Assembly (NCBI GenBank): GCA_021734805.1
Contig: JAIPIG010000016.1
Coordinates: 1-45,041, forward strand
Origin: Simkaniaceae bacterium
GTDB taxonomy: Bacteria > Chlamydiota > Chlamydiia > Chlamydiales > JACRBE01
Length of the DNA stretch: 45,041 nt
Direction: 5' to 3'
Shown: in pieces, positions 8,398-15,943 of the stretch
Layout: each line of letters starts with the position of its first letter
How positions within the stretch are numbered: the stretch's first letter is position 1
Made by a program: the position numbers and the translations under genes
Notes under the pieces: generated by a model
What the model was told of the DNA's origin: nothing
The model's database searches: none
What the model saw: only the letters and a program-made list of their open reading frames with translations

Positions 8398-9722
8398 TAA
8401 AAGCCCCCCGGTATCGGTTGAGAATGAGGATCTTCCTGTGGATTGTCGAGCAATTTTGTTAATTCTTGTTCGATTTCAGGAGTAATATAGTGCTCCATTT
8501 CTTCTGCAATCGCATGAACGTTTTCATCCCGCACATTTAAATGCAAAGCAAGATAGAGCTCAAAGAGGCGGTGGATCCTCACAATCTGTGTTGCCTTTTT
8601 TTCGCCCCTCTCGGTCAATTGCCATCCCAACTGTTTTCCTCTCTTAATATCCCCTTTTCTCTGTAAGAAATAGAGGAAAAAAAAGCGCTTGATTCGATTC
8701 AAAGATCCAATGTCCTTGAATGCCTCAATCGGATATTCCCCTTTTAACCCCTTTTTCCAAAAGGCCTTTATAAAATTTTCCTCCATGCACCGCTGATGAA
8801 ATAATAAAGCGCGTAAATAGCGGTAGACGACCCCATTGTTAGGGGCGAATAAGAGCGATAAAATACTAAAGGTTGCTGCAATGAGCAAAATTAAAGGGCC
8901 CGTAGGTAAATTTAAGTGTTTTTCACCTTTCTGAGCCATTAACACCGGAATTTCATATGAGAGAATATTGCCGGCGATGGCGCTGATCATACCAAACAAC
9001 CCCGCTAACACTAGCATATGCGATAATCGAGATGTAAGACGTCTTGCAGCAATAGCAGGGGCAATGAGCATGCCCGACATCAAAACAATTCCAACAGCTT
9101 TAATCCCAATCACAACGGCAAAGGCTATGAATAAGATGAGCAGCATTTGGACCCCCCAACTATTCACCCCTAAACTTTGGGCATACTTGGGATCAAAATT
9201 AACCATTTTCAATAGGGGGAACTTCCATATTAAAAAAAAGATGACCAAAGTCGTTAAACTCGCATATAAAACGACATGAACCGTCAGCATTGTTGCAGCC
9301 TGTCCATAAAAAAATGTTTGAACTTCTCGAAACCAGATGGGATGGGTTGTCTGTAATAAACTCGTTAAAACAACACCAATGCCCACAAAAGTCGATAAGA
9401 CAAAGCAAAGAGCCGCGTCTTCTTTCACTTTAAATCTCTGCTGTAAATACCTGACAACAACGATTCCAAGTATCGAAAAAAGAAACGCTGAAATGATCGT
9501 AATTAAAAGACGCACAAGATCCATTTGATCAAAGAAACTCATTCCTAAAATAACTCCAAGAACGGCTCCCGGGAAGGCGGCGTGGGAAAGGGTTTCTCCA
9601 ATAAGAGATTCTTTGCGTACAAATGCCATCACACCAATCAGTGATGAGGCAAGACACATGAAAATCGATCCAATCATAGATGCTTGCAAAAGAGGATCGC
9701 AAAAATATTTCAAAAGCATCAC
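8397..9722 (-). CDS. ytgC: Metal ABC transporter permease fused to a DtxR-type repressor domain (YtgCR)
   Basis: The protein has 441 residues. Residues 1 to ~290 are a TroC/MntC-type permease (LASSLIGVMAFVRKESLIGETLSHAAFPGAVLG; later IKAVGIVLMSGMLIAPAIAARRL). Residues ~310-441 are soluble and match the DtxR/MntR repressor fold: LTERGEKKATQIVRIHRLFELYL, then NVHAIAEEMEHYITPEI and a terminal DPHSQPIP. Metal-ligand-like positions include IHRLFE and the H-x3-E-x2-EH cluster; the position of DtxR Cys102 appears to be Glu, as in MntR. In C. trachomatis the equivalent protein is cleaved to release the repressor YtgR. Here the fusion is visible; cleavage and regulation are inferred. It overlaps ytgB by 4 nt. 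Confidence 0.92.
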   Translation of the reverse strand: MMLLKYFCDPLLQASMIGSIFMCLASSLIGVMAFVRKESLIGETLSHAAFPGAVLGVILGMSFFDQMDLVRLLITIISAFLFSILGIVVVRYLQQRFKVKEDAALCFVLSTFVGIGVVLTSLLQTTHPIWFREVQTFFYGQAATMLTVHVVLYASLTTLVIFFLIWKFPLLKMVNFDPKYAQSLGVNSWGVQMLLILFIAFAVVIGIKAVGIVLMSGMLIAPAIAARRLTSRLSHMLVLAGLFGMISAIAGNILSYEIPVLMAQKGEKHLNLPTGPLILLIAATFSILSLLFAPNNGVVYRYLRALLFHQRCMEENFIKAFWKKGLKGEYPIEAFKDIGSLNRIKRFFFLYFLQRKGDIKRGKQLGWQLTERGEKKATQIVRIHRLFELYLALHLNVRDENVHAIAEEMEHYITPEIEQELTKLLDNPQEDPHSQPIPGGF

Positions 9723-10474
9723 TGTTCCTTCGACACGGTATTGAGGAGTTTTTCCAAAATCGTTTCGCTTTGACCGTAAGCCTTTTTTAAATTCTCAACA
9801 TTAAATACCTCTTGCGTGCCCCCTTTGGCAACGAGGTAAGTATTGAGAATAATCACATGAGTAAAAATCGATTCGACCGTTGATAAATCGTGATGAACGA
9901 TGACCAGTGTTTTTCCCTCTTTTCGCATCGATTTAAAGAGATCGACAAGCTGCTGCTGTGTCGTATGATCAATGCCAACAAAAGGCTCATCGAAAAAGAA
10001 TAAGTCGGCATTTTGCATTAACGCTCGGCCAATAAAAAGCTTTTGCTTTTGTCCCCCTGATAATTGACTAATTGGTTTATGAGCAAAGCGCTCCATTTGA
10101 AGCTTCTTTAAAATATCCATCGCCTTTCCCTTGCCGGCTTTTGTAGGCCACTTAAGAAAAGACGCTTGATGGTATCCCCCCATTGTCACAACTTCAATGG
10201 CCGTGATGGGAAAATCCCAATCGATCGCTTGAATCTGAGGAATATAGGCGATGCGAGAGCGCACCTTTTCAATATTTGATTCTCCAAAAAAAATCGTCTG
10301 CCCCGATAGCGGTTTAATAAAATCCATCATGGCTTTGAGAAGTGTGCTTTTACCGGCACCATTTGGCCCAATAATCCCTACAAGTTCATGCGTCCCCAGT
10401 GAAAAGTTAATATCCCAAAGAGCGGGGCTCTTTTCATAATTTACGCTGAGGTTTTCTACAAGAACAGGTTGCAT
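9719..10474 (-). CDS. ytgB: Metal ABC transporter ATP-binding protein YtgB
   Basis: The cytoplasmic ATPase of the YtgABCD importer, 251 residues. It has Walker A GPNGAGKSTLLKAM (near residues 36-49), the Q-loop region RIAYIPQIQAIDWDFP, ABC signature LSGGQKQKLFIGRAL, Walker B ADLFFFDEPF and switch-loop His in VIVHHDLSTV. The DWDFP segment after the Q-loop is characteristic of manganese/zinc-type (TroB/MntB/ZnuC) ATPases. It lies 23 nt after ytgA, with a GGGG ribosome-binding site, and overlaps ytgC by 4 nt. Confidence 0.95.
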   Translation of the reverse strand: MQPVLVENLSVNYEKSPALWDINFSLGTHELVGIIGPNGAGKSTLLKAMMDFIKPLSGQTIFFGESNIEKVRSRIAYIPQIQAIDWDFPITAIEVVTMGGYHQASFLKWPTKAGKGKAMDILKKLQMERFAHKPISQLSGGQKQKLFIGRALMQNADLFFFDEPFVGIDHTTQQQLVDLFKSMRKEGKTLVIVHHDLSTVESIFTHVIILNTYLVAKGGTQEVFNVENLKKAYGQSETILEKLLNTVSKEQ

Positions 10475-10497
10475 TGAAGTGCCCCACTTTGATTTTT

Positions 10498-11535
10498 TTA
10501 ACGGTTAATATCGACTAATGCTCCGTTCAATCCTTCTGATTGATTTAAAAAGCTTTCAATCACTTTTGCATTGTGCCGCATCATTTCTACATAGCTCCCG
10601 GCCTCTTCGCCTCCACCCGACATGGAATCGCCAAATAGGGGTGTTTTTGAGAAGTGAATAGTCAGGCCTTTACTCTTTGCAACCGCATGGATTTTTTTCA
10701 AAGAATCTAAGCTCACATTGGATTCGGGAAATAAAAATTCAATTTCGTATTTAGCAATATGATCCAGAACTTTTTCAATGTCATGCACCCCTAACTGTCC
10801 ATCCGGAGCAAGTCCTTCAGGCGCTTGAAAGCGATCCCCCCATGTGCCATTTTGCATCTCTTCGGGTGTTGCCATATAACGGCAGGCAAAATAATTAAAA
10901 GCATCATGACTGGTGACCAAATAACGCTTCTTGGAAGGAATCGATTGCATTTGAAGAAAAATCTGACGATCGAGCAGCATGAGATCCTCTTTTAACTTCT
11001 CTCCATTTGCTTTGTAGTCAGCGGCATGATCGAGATCGATCTCAGATAATTTATCGACAATAAAATCAACTGTCTGCATCCATAAATTGATATTCATCCA
11101 AATATGGGGATCGACAATTTGATCGACATAGATCAGCTGATCAAAATAACGATCGAGTAGAGCATCTCCGAGGCTGACTGCATGAGGAGCATGAGATAGG
11201 GCATAATAAATCGAAGCTCCATGCTCTAGTCCCAAACCATTATAAAAAATCACATCGGCCCGGGAGAGCTTTTCATCATCTCCCTTCACCAGCTCATAAC
11301 TATGAGGATCGGCACTTCCCGGAATCAATACAATCGGATTAATATGTTCTTTTCCCACATTAGCAACCAAATCATTGACAATTGCTGTTGTTGAAAGCAC
11401 TTTCACTTTTTGCGACTCTTTCATCCACTGATCCAAACTCGAATCTTGTCGCTTATTTTTCGAGCATCCCATGAAAAAGACAGATAAAGAGATCACCGTT
11501 ATGAATACAAAAACTCTAAGATAATTGTTCCGCAT
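10498..11535 (-). CDS. ytgA: Metal-binding lipoprotein YtgA (TroA-like substrate-binding protein)
   Basis: The periplasmic solute receptor of the importer, 345 residues. The N-terminus is a lipoprotein signal, with a hydrophobic run ending in the lipobox FMGC at Cys24. The four metal ligands of cluster A-I receptors are visible: His in ADPHSYEL, His in DPHIWMN, His in VTSHDAFNYF and Asp in LFGDSMSGG. A long acidic Glu/Asp-rich linker is absent, which argues against a ZnuA-type zinc receptor and fits Mn/Fe binding, although this is only suggestive. The start lies inside the 3' end of the mrp-like gene (20-nt overlap), so the two are translated from the same transcript. Confidence 0.93.
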   Translation of the reverse strand: MRNNYLRVFVFITVISLSVFFMGCSKNKRQDSSLDQWMKESQKVKVLSTTAIVNDLVANVGKEHINPIVLIPGSADPHSYELVKGDDEKLSRADVIFYNGLGLEHGASIYYALSHAPHAVSLGDALLDRYFDQLIYVDQIVDPHIWMNINLWMQTVDFIVDKLSEIDLDHAADYKANGEKLKEDLMLLDRQIFLQMQSIPSKKRYLVTSHDAFNYFACRYMATPEEMQNGTWGDRFQAPEGLAPDGQLGVHDIEKVLDHIAKYEIEFLFPESNVSLDSLKKIHAVAKSKGLTIHFSKTPLFGDSMSGGGEEAGSYVEMMRHNAKVIESFLNQSEGLNGALVDINR

Positions 11536-12556
11536 AATTCCTCAAAAAGCGATAGGAAAATATCCCATTGCGGCATCCGGATGTAAAATCGATTTTCATC
11601 GCATAACGCCCCACATTTTTAACCATTGCGGCACTCACTTGGGGATCGACTTTTCTCTCTTTATTTTTACACCTGGCGCAAGGGCAAATTTTCTGAAGAT
11701 CGCCCATGCGATATTCAAATATTTTTCCATCATTAAAACGCAAAGTGAAAGTATAGCAGTCTATGAGTTTAATTTCAGTAATCATTTGAGCCGTTTCAGC
11801 TTCACTATGATCGAGCAGCTCCGCAAGATTTAAAAAAATATTTGCACTAACGGATTCGGGAGCAACATCAAATAATGATTCCCCCCGATCCGCACAAGAA
11901 CAGATCACAGGATCTAGAGGGATTTTCCCTAAGAGAGGCGTTTCAAGAAGGTGGATATGGCTCTTTCCGAAAATGCGATTTTCCTCATCTTGGAAGTAAC
12001 TCATATTTTCAACGACACCTAAAATGGGTATTTCCATTCCCTTAGCCATTTGAAGCGCTTTTTCGACATCGCAAATCGAGACCATTTGGGGCATCGAGAT
12101 TAATAATGCACCGCTAAACTGAATTTGCTGCATAAGGGTCAATTGAATATCCCCCGTTCCAGGAGGAAAATCGATAAGCAAAAAATCGAGCTCTCCCCAA
12201 TCGACATCATGAATGAATTGGGCAATAATGGAATTAGCAATGGGGGCTCTCACCGCATTATTCATCTCCCCCTGCTTAAAAAGGGCAAGGGACATCACTT
12301 TAATCCCATTTTTTGACTCTACGGGAACGATCTTGCCATTTTCAGTGTGAGGAGCGCCTGAAATATTCAACATTTTTTTTATCGAAGGGCCATAAATATC
12401 GGCATCTAGAATCCCTACCTTATAATCAAGCAGACGAAGGGCATGGGCCAAATTGACCGTAAGGGTTGATTTCCCGACGCCACCTTTTCCCGCCATAATA
12501 CCAATACATTTTTGAACTCCCGTTAAAGGGGATTCTTCAAAACGTTTTAAACTCAT
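11516..12556 (-). CDS. Mrp/NBP35-type P-loop ATPase fused to a DUF971 domain
   Basis: This protein has 346 residues. Residues ~15-255 form a ParA/MinD-like ATPase of the Mrp/ApbC group: Walker A MAGKGGVGKSTLTVNLA, then DADIYGPS and LLIDFPPGTGD. These proteins carry Fe-S clusters to target apoproteins. Two oddities stand out. The usual N-terminal DUF59 domain is missing. After the conserved GVVENMSYF the CPxC pair that bridges the Fe-S cluster is replaced by QDEEN. The C-terminal ~90 residues (TFTLRFNDGKIFEYRM, then CPCARCKNKERKVDPQ) match DUF971/GBBH-N-like domains and hold three clustered cysteines. The gene heads the ytg operon and overlaps ytgA by 20 nt. Its role in Fe-S or metal handling is inferred. 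Confidence 0.85.
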   Translation of the reverse strand: MSLKRFEESPLTGVQKCIGIMAGKGGVGKSTLTVNLAHALRLLDYKVGILDADIYGPSIKKMLNISGAPHTENGKIVPVESKNGIKVMSLALFKQGEMNNAVRAPIANSIIAQFIHDVDWGELDFLLIDFPPGTGDIQLTLMQQIQFSGALLISMPQMVSICDVEKALQMAKGMEIPILGVVENMSYFQDEENRIFGKSHIHLLETPLLGKIPLDPVICSCADRGESLFDVAPESVSANIFLNLAELLDHSEAETAQMITEIKLIDCYTFTLRFNDGKIFEYRMGDLQKICPCARCKNKERKVDPQVSAAMVKNVGRYAMKIDFTSGCRNGIFSYRFLRNYAEQLS

Positions 12557-12941
12557 TAGTTACCACCATTTCAGTATATAAAATTAAGACTACACCATTT
12601 GCGAAAAATAGGCCAAAACATACTCCTTACACTCCCGGTATACAGCAAAAAAACTAAACTAAAAAAATTTGTTTTTATTAAATAAAAATGTATTTTTGTT
12701 GTTTAATAAGAACAAAATAGATAACCTTTCCACTTAAAGAGTAAAAATAAATTTTTGAATATAGAAAAACATAATCAAAGCAATTTGCCTTGCAATTAAT
12801 TATCAAACGATTCATAATTTGCAAAAAAATATGAAAATTGATTTTGATCAATGATTCATAAGATAAATATTCTTATTATGATCAAAATAGCATCTAAATT
12901 GAGATGTCGATAAACAAATATTTAAATTGAAGGAACGAATC
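12557..12941. promoter_or_regulatory. AT-rich divergent promoter region of the ytg operon and the small basic protein
   Basis: These 385 bp separate the minus-strand mrp-ytg-dxr-rseP operon from a plus-strand gene and contain no ORF. The DNA is very AT-rich. The clearest element is an inverted repeat, ATTTTGATCA at 12841-12850 and TGATCAAAAT at 12879-12888, with a smaller ATAAGA/TCTTAT pair inside it. It could be an operator or a hairpin in the leader of the plus-strand gene. TATATACT at about 12570-12580 on the minus strand is a possible -10 for the operon. A metal-responsive YtgR operator is expected somewhere here but cannot be assigned. Confidence 0.45.
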
Positions 12942-13466
12942 ATGGGCTTTACAAGCGATCAAAAAAAGACATTAGGCGAGCTTGAGAGTATCATCACGCG
13001 AGCAATCAAAAAAGTCGGTGGAACAAAAGAAAATGACTTGTGTAAATATATCCCCGTGTCTTCAGGCGGATACATGCACCACTTTACCCTCCGCAAAATG
13101 AAGAGCAAAAAGCCAAGTGAACTTTCGAACTTAATCGAAAAATTCATTATCGGCCCGGAAAAGCCCTCTGTTGTGAAACCTAAACAAAGAGCCGCTCGAG
13201 GATCGAGAAAAAGAAGAGATCAAATCACATTCACAAAAAACCAACTCGATCGACTTCTCAACATCGCTCGACTTGCCGGTGATAAAGAAATGATTTCAGT
13301 CCTTAGCCCGAAAAAATCTCTTTTAACAATTAAAAGAGAATTGATCCAATCCATTCGCCAAGGAACTGTTGAACAAGAACTTTGGAATTGCTACGCGGAA
13401 ATTGCGGGTTCTCTGCAAGAACTTTCTTACGAAGATCTAAAAAACCCTTTCCAAAGAACCTATTAA
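12942..13466 (+). CDS. Conserved hypothetical small basic protein (position of Chlamydia CT066)
   Basis: The protein has 174 residues starting at the ATG at 12942, which has AAGGAA 8 nt upstream; the in-frame TTG at 12927 is less likely. The N-terminal half (TSDQKKTLGELESIITRAIKK) is helical. A very basic linker follows (KPKQRAARGSRKRRDQ, residues ~82-97). The C-terminal half is helical and ends KNPFQRTY. I do not recognise a domain. The basic linker could bind nucleic acid, but this is a guess. It occupies the same slot as CT066, between the ytg operon and npt1. A rho-independent terminator follows 30 bp downstream. Confidence 0.75.
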   Translation: MGFTSDQKKTLGELESIITRAIKKVGGTKENDLCKYIPVSSGGYMHHFTLRKMKSKKPSELSNLIEKFIIGPEKPSVVKPKQRAARGSRKRRDQITFTKNQLDRLLNIARLAGDKEMISVLSPKKSLLTIKRELIQSIRQGTVEQELWNCYAEIAGSLQELSYEDLKNPFQRTY

Positions 13467-13494
13467 TCTCGCATTGAAGCGATTTTTAGATGCT

Positions 13495-13530
13495 AAAAAA
13501 AGCCGCAACTAAAGCGGCTTTTTTTTTGTT
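13495..13530 (+). terminator. Rho-independent terminator after the small basic protein
   Basis: AAAGCCGC at 13499-13506 pairs with GCGGCTTT at 13514-13521 around a 7-nt loop. It is followed by a run of nine or more T and preceded by an A-run, so it may work in both directions. Confidence 0.9.
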
Positions 13531-13592
13531 TTAAAATAGTTTAATTCAAAATTTAATTTTAAGTTTTGTTTAATCGATGAGACAAGTTGTTC

Positions 13593-13622
13593 TTGTCATT
13601 TTTATATCCGAAATGTTATGAT
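13593..13622 (+). promoter_or_regulatory. Sigma-70/sigma-66-type promoter for npt1
   Basis: TTGTCA at 13593-13598 and TATGAT at 13617-13622 are each one base off consensus, with an 18-bp spacer. Transcription from about 13629 would give a leader of nearly 250 nt for npt1, most of it formed by the palindromic element at 13659-13838. Confidence 0.6.
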
Positions 13623-13658
13623 GCTTCATTAGATTTCTTTCGAAAGAGATCTATTAAG

Positions 13659-13838
13659 CTCGACTTTGCAATTTTTTGGACCCGAAAGCCTCGAGATATT
13701 TGTTCTCTAGGGAGTTACTAAAACCGGGAAGGGGTTTTTTACCCCTTCCCGGTTTTAGTAATCTCCTAGTTCGACCATAGGTCGAGCGTCCGAGAACAAA
13801 GACCGCGGCAGGCGGTCCCAAAAAGTTGCAAAGCCGAG
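13659..13838. repeat. Palindromic element in the npt1 leader
   Basis: The ends are inverted (CTCGACTTTGCAA at 13659 and TTGCAAAGCCGAG at 13826-13838). The core is a strong hairpin, with arms reading GGAG..ACTAAAACCGGGAAGGGG around a T-rich loop at about 13710-13768, plus TTGTTCTC/GAGAACAA. Flanks are TTAAG and TTAAA, a possible imperfect target duplication. The left end (CTCGACTTTG, then ATTTTTTGG) matches the element inside amiA at 22231. It lies between the likely promoter and the npt1 start, so its RNA would be a large structured leader. Confidence 0.8.
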
Positions 13839-13876
13839 TTAAACCTATAACGACTAATTTTTTACAAGGTTAGGAT

Positions 13877-15430
13877 ATGTCAACTAAATCTGATACCAAT
13901 TCCGAATTTAAAGGCCTGCGCGGTATTTTGTGGCCGATTCATGGATTCGAATTGAAAAAGTTTCTCCCTATGGGTCTCATGATGATGTGTATTTTATTTA
14001 ACTACACCATCTTAAGAGACACCAAAGATACTCTTGTCGTAATGTCTCCCGGTGGCGGAGCAGAGTGTCTTTCTTTCCTTAAACTGTACGGGGTGACTCC
14101 TGCTGCGATCTTATTTATGGTCGTCTTCATGAAGCTCGCTAACGTCCTTTCGAGAGAGCGGCTTTTTTATGCCGTACTTCTTCCGTTTTTAGTGTTCTTC
14201 GGAGCCTTTGGATTCATTATTTATCCAAACAAAGAACTCCTCCACTTAGGATTAGATACGATTCAATCACTCCAAGCCCGTTTTCCTAATCTTCACTGGT
14301 TTATTCCCGTGATTGGAAATTGGAGCTTTAGCATGTTCTATATCTTATCCGAGCTCTGGGGAAGTGTTGTTCTTTCAATGCTCTTCTGGCAATTCGCCAA
14401 CCAAATTACTAAAGTTAACGAAGCAAAACGCTTTTATGGCCTTTTTGGAATGCTCGGAAATGTCGGCCTTCTTTTATCCGGCCCTACGATTATGTTAACA
14501 GCTAAGTATGCAAAAACGCTTCCAACTCATATTGACTCTTTTGGCGTCAACCTCAAGATGCTTATGGGAGCTGTCATTGTTGCCGGCATCGTCGTTGTAT
14601 TCACTTATCGTTGGATGAATAAGAACGTACTTACAGACCCTAACCTTTACGAAGAAGGTCAGGAAAGTAAAAAGAAATCAAAAGCAAAACTTTCCGTTAT
14701 GGAGAGCTTCCGCTATATCTTGAAAAACCCTTACCTTATGATGATCGCCGTTCTCGTTCTTTCTTACGGTGTTGCGATCAATCTCGTTGAAGGTGTTTGG
14801 AAAGGTCAAATTAAGATCGCGTTTCCTAACAAAAACGACTATAACATGTTCATGGGACAATTCTCTACATGGACGGGTGCGATTACAATCCTTCTTATGG
14901 TCATAGGAAACAATATCTTGCGCCGACTCAGCTGGCGTAAAGCAGCAATTATCACTCCGATCATGGTTTTAGTCACATCGTCGATCTTCTTCTTCGTTGT
15001 TTGGAGCGGTAATAAGAGCACGCCATTCACTCCATTATTTGGAAGCATCACTGTTGTTCTCGCAGCCGTGATCGTCGGGCAGATACAAAACGTTCTTTCA
15101 AAAGGAACAAAATACTCGCTATTCGATTCAACAAAGCAAATGGCTTACATCCCACTTGATCCTGAAGTGAAAGTGAAAGGACAAGCCGCTGTTGAAGTCG
15201 TTGGAGGCCGTGCCGGTAAATCCGGTGGAGCTGCGATTCAATCAACGCTTCTCGCCCTGATCGGCGGAAACGTCTCTCTTGCGAGCTTGACCTTTATCCT
15301 AGGGCCTCTTGTCATTATCGTTTGTTTGGCTTGGACATTCTCAGTCGTCGGCTTAAGCCGCCGATTCACAAACCTTGTCAACTCACAAAAAGAAGAGGAA
15401 AAAACAAAAGAAGCGGCAACTGTTGCTTAA
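13877..15430 (+). CDS. npt1: ATP/ADP translocase (Npt/Tlc family)
   Basis: A nucleotide transporter of 517 residues with about 12 transmembrane helices. It has the early family segment YTILRDTKDTLVV and the later blocks FWGQ-like LFWQFANQITKVNEAKRFYGLFG and VEGVWKGQIK. Tlc-type carriers exchange host ATP for bacterial ADP across the inner membrane of obligate intracellular bacteria and plastids. Environmental chlamydiae carry several paralogs with different nucleotide specificity, so ATP/ADP exchange is the best guess from its position next to lepA (CT065-CT064 order). AAGGTTAGGAT precedes the ATG. A terminator follows, so the gene is probably monocistronic. Confidence 0.92.
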   Translation: MSTKSDTNSEFKGLRGILWPIHGFELKKFLPMGLMMMCILFNYTILRDTKDTLVVMSPGGGAECLSFLKLYGVTPAAILFMVVFMKLANVLSRERLFYAVLLPFLVFFGAFGFIIYPNKELLHLGLDTIQSLQARFPNLHWFIPVIGNWSFSMFYILSELWGSVVLSMLFWQFANQITKVNEAKRFYGLFGMLGNVGLLLSGPTIMLTAKYAKTLPTHIDSFGVNLKMLMGAVIVAGIVVVFTYRWMNKNVLTDPNLYEEGQESKKKSKAKLSVMESFRYILKNPYLMMIAVLVLSYGVAINLVEGVWKGQIKIAFPNKNDYNMFMGQFSTWTGAITILLMVIGNNILRRLSWRKAAIITPIMVLVTSSIFFFVVWSGNKSTPFTPLFGSITVVLAAVIVGQIQNVLSKGTKYSLFDSTKQMAYIPLDPEVKVKGQAAVEVVGGRAGKSGGAAIQSTLLALIGGNVSLASLTFILGPLVIIVCLAWTFSVVGLSRRFTNLVNSQKEEEKTKEAATVA

Positions 15431-15459
15431 TTTGTCTCCCCTTTATAAAAGATGATAAC

Positions 15460-15505
15460 AAAATCCCCCGCGTTCTCTAAAGGAACTTCGGGGGATTTTG
15501 TTTTA
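15460..15505 (+). terminator. Rho-independent terminator after npt1
   Basis: AAAATCCCCCG at 15460-15470 pairs with CGGGGGATTTT at 15489-15499. There is a small internal GTTC/GAAC pair, and GTTTT follows. Confidence 0.85.
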
Positions 15506-15512
15506 CCCTATT

Positions 15513-15678
15513 GAGGGAATTGCAAAATTCGCTTCGCGGGGCCAAATTCGATGATCGCAAAGCCGATTCGGCTTTTTGTGCAAATTGCCTAAGGCCATGA
15601 GGTTATGTCAATTTGCAAAAAGCTGAATCGGCTTTGCGAGCGCGGGCTTGGCTCCGAATGGAGTTTTGCAACTCCCTC
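15513..15678. repeat. Palindromic element between npt1 and lepA, flanked by TATT
   Basis: GAGGGAATTGCAAAA at 15513 is inverted at the other end (TTTTGCAACTCCCTC ending 15678). Both sides are flanked by TATT (15509-15512 and 15679-15682), a likely target duplication. Inside are nested arms reading GCAAAGCCGATTCGGCTTTT and its near-complement at about 15556-15637. No ORF is present. It resembles the 13659 and 22231 elements in size and plan but has different end sequences. Confidence 0.75.
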
Positions 15679-15695
15679 TATTATCAAAATTCACG

Positions 15696-15704
15696 TTATC
15701 CACA
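15696..15704 (+). promoter_or_regulatory. Perfect DnaA-box consensus upstream of lepA
   Basis: TTATCCACA matches the bacterial DnaA-box consensus exactly. It is a single site with no cluster, so it may be coincidence in AT-rich DNA. Confidence 0.35.
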
Positions 15705-15737
15705 TTGACGAGCCCCATATCAATTTGATATTCTATA

Positions 15738-15917
15738 TATACTGCTCATGATTCAATAATTGGTTTTTTGATCATCGGCCCATCCCCCCTTTTCAAATGT
15801 GCTTCGCGCAGTCGCCTATTTATTAATAGCGCTCCGGCTCAGCAACTGCCTACGGCATCATTGAAAATTGGGGAGCCGATTTCTAAAAATTCCAATTCTT
15901 GAACCACTCTCAGCATA
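15738..15917 (-). repeat. TATACCG-family dispersed repeat, diverged copy in reverse
   Basis: Read on the minus strand it runs TATGCTGAGAGTGGTTCAAG, then AATTGGAATTTTTAGAAATCGG, GCGCTATTAATAAATAGGC and GGGGATGGGCCGATGA, ending CAGTATA. This is the same block order as the copies at 1-176 and 17783-17959, with many substitutions. Its end lies 26 bp before the lepA start, so it forms most of the lepA 5' region. Confidence 0.75.
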
Positions 15918-15943
15918 TTATGAATTCATAACGAGATATATTT

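Noticed and set aside
7358-9528. Several plus-strand ORFs within ytgC and ytgD
   Set aside because: They are antisense shadows of hydrophobic permease codons; the minus-strand frames have clear family motifs.
11516-11535. Frameshift between the mrp-like gene and ytgA
   Set aside because: Each protein has its own complete start and end (lipoprotein signal for YtgA), so the 20-nt overlap is normal operon packing.
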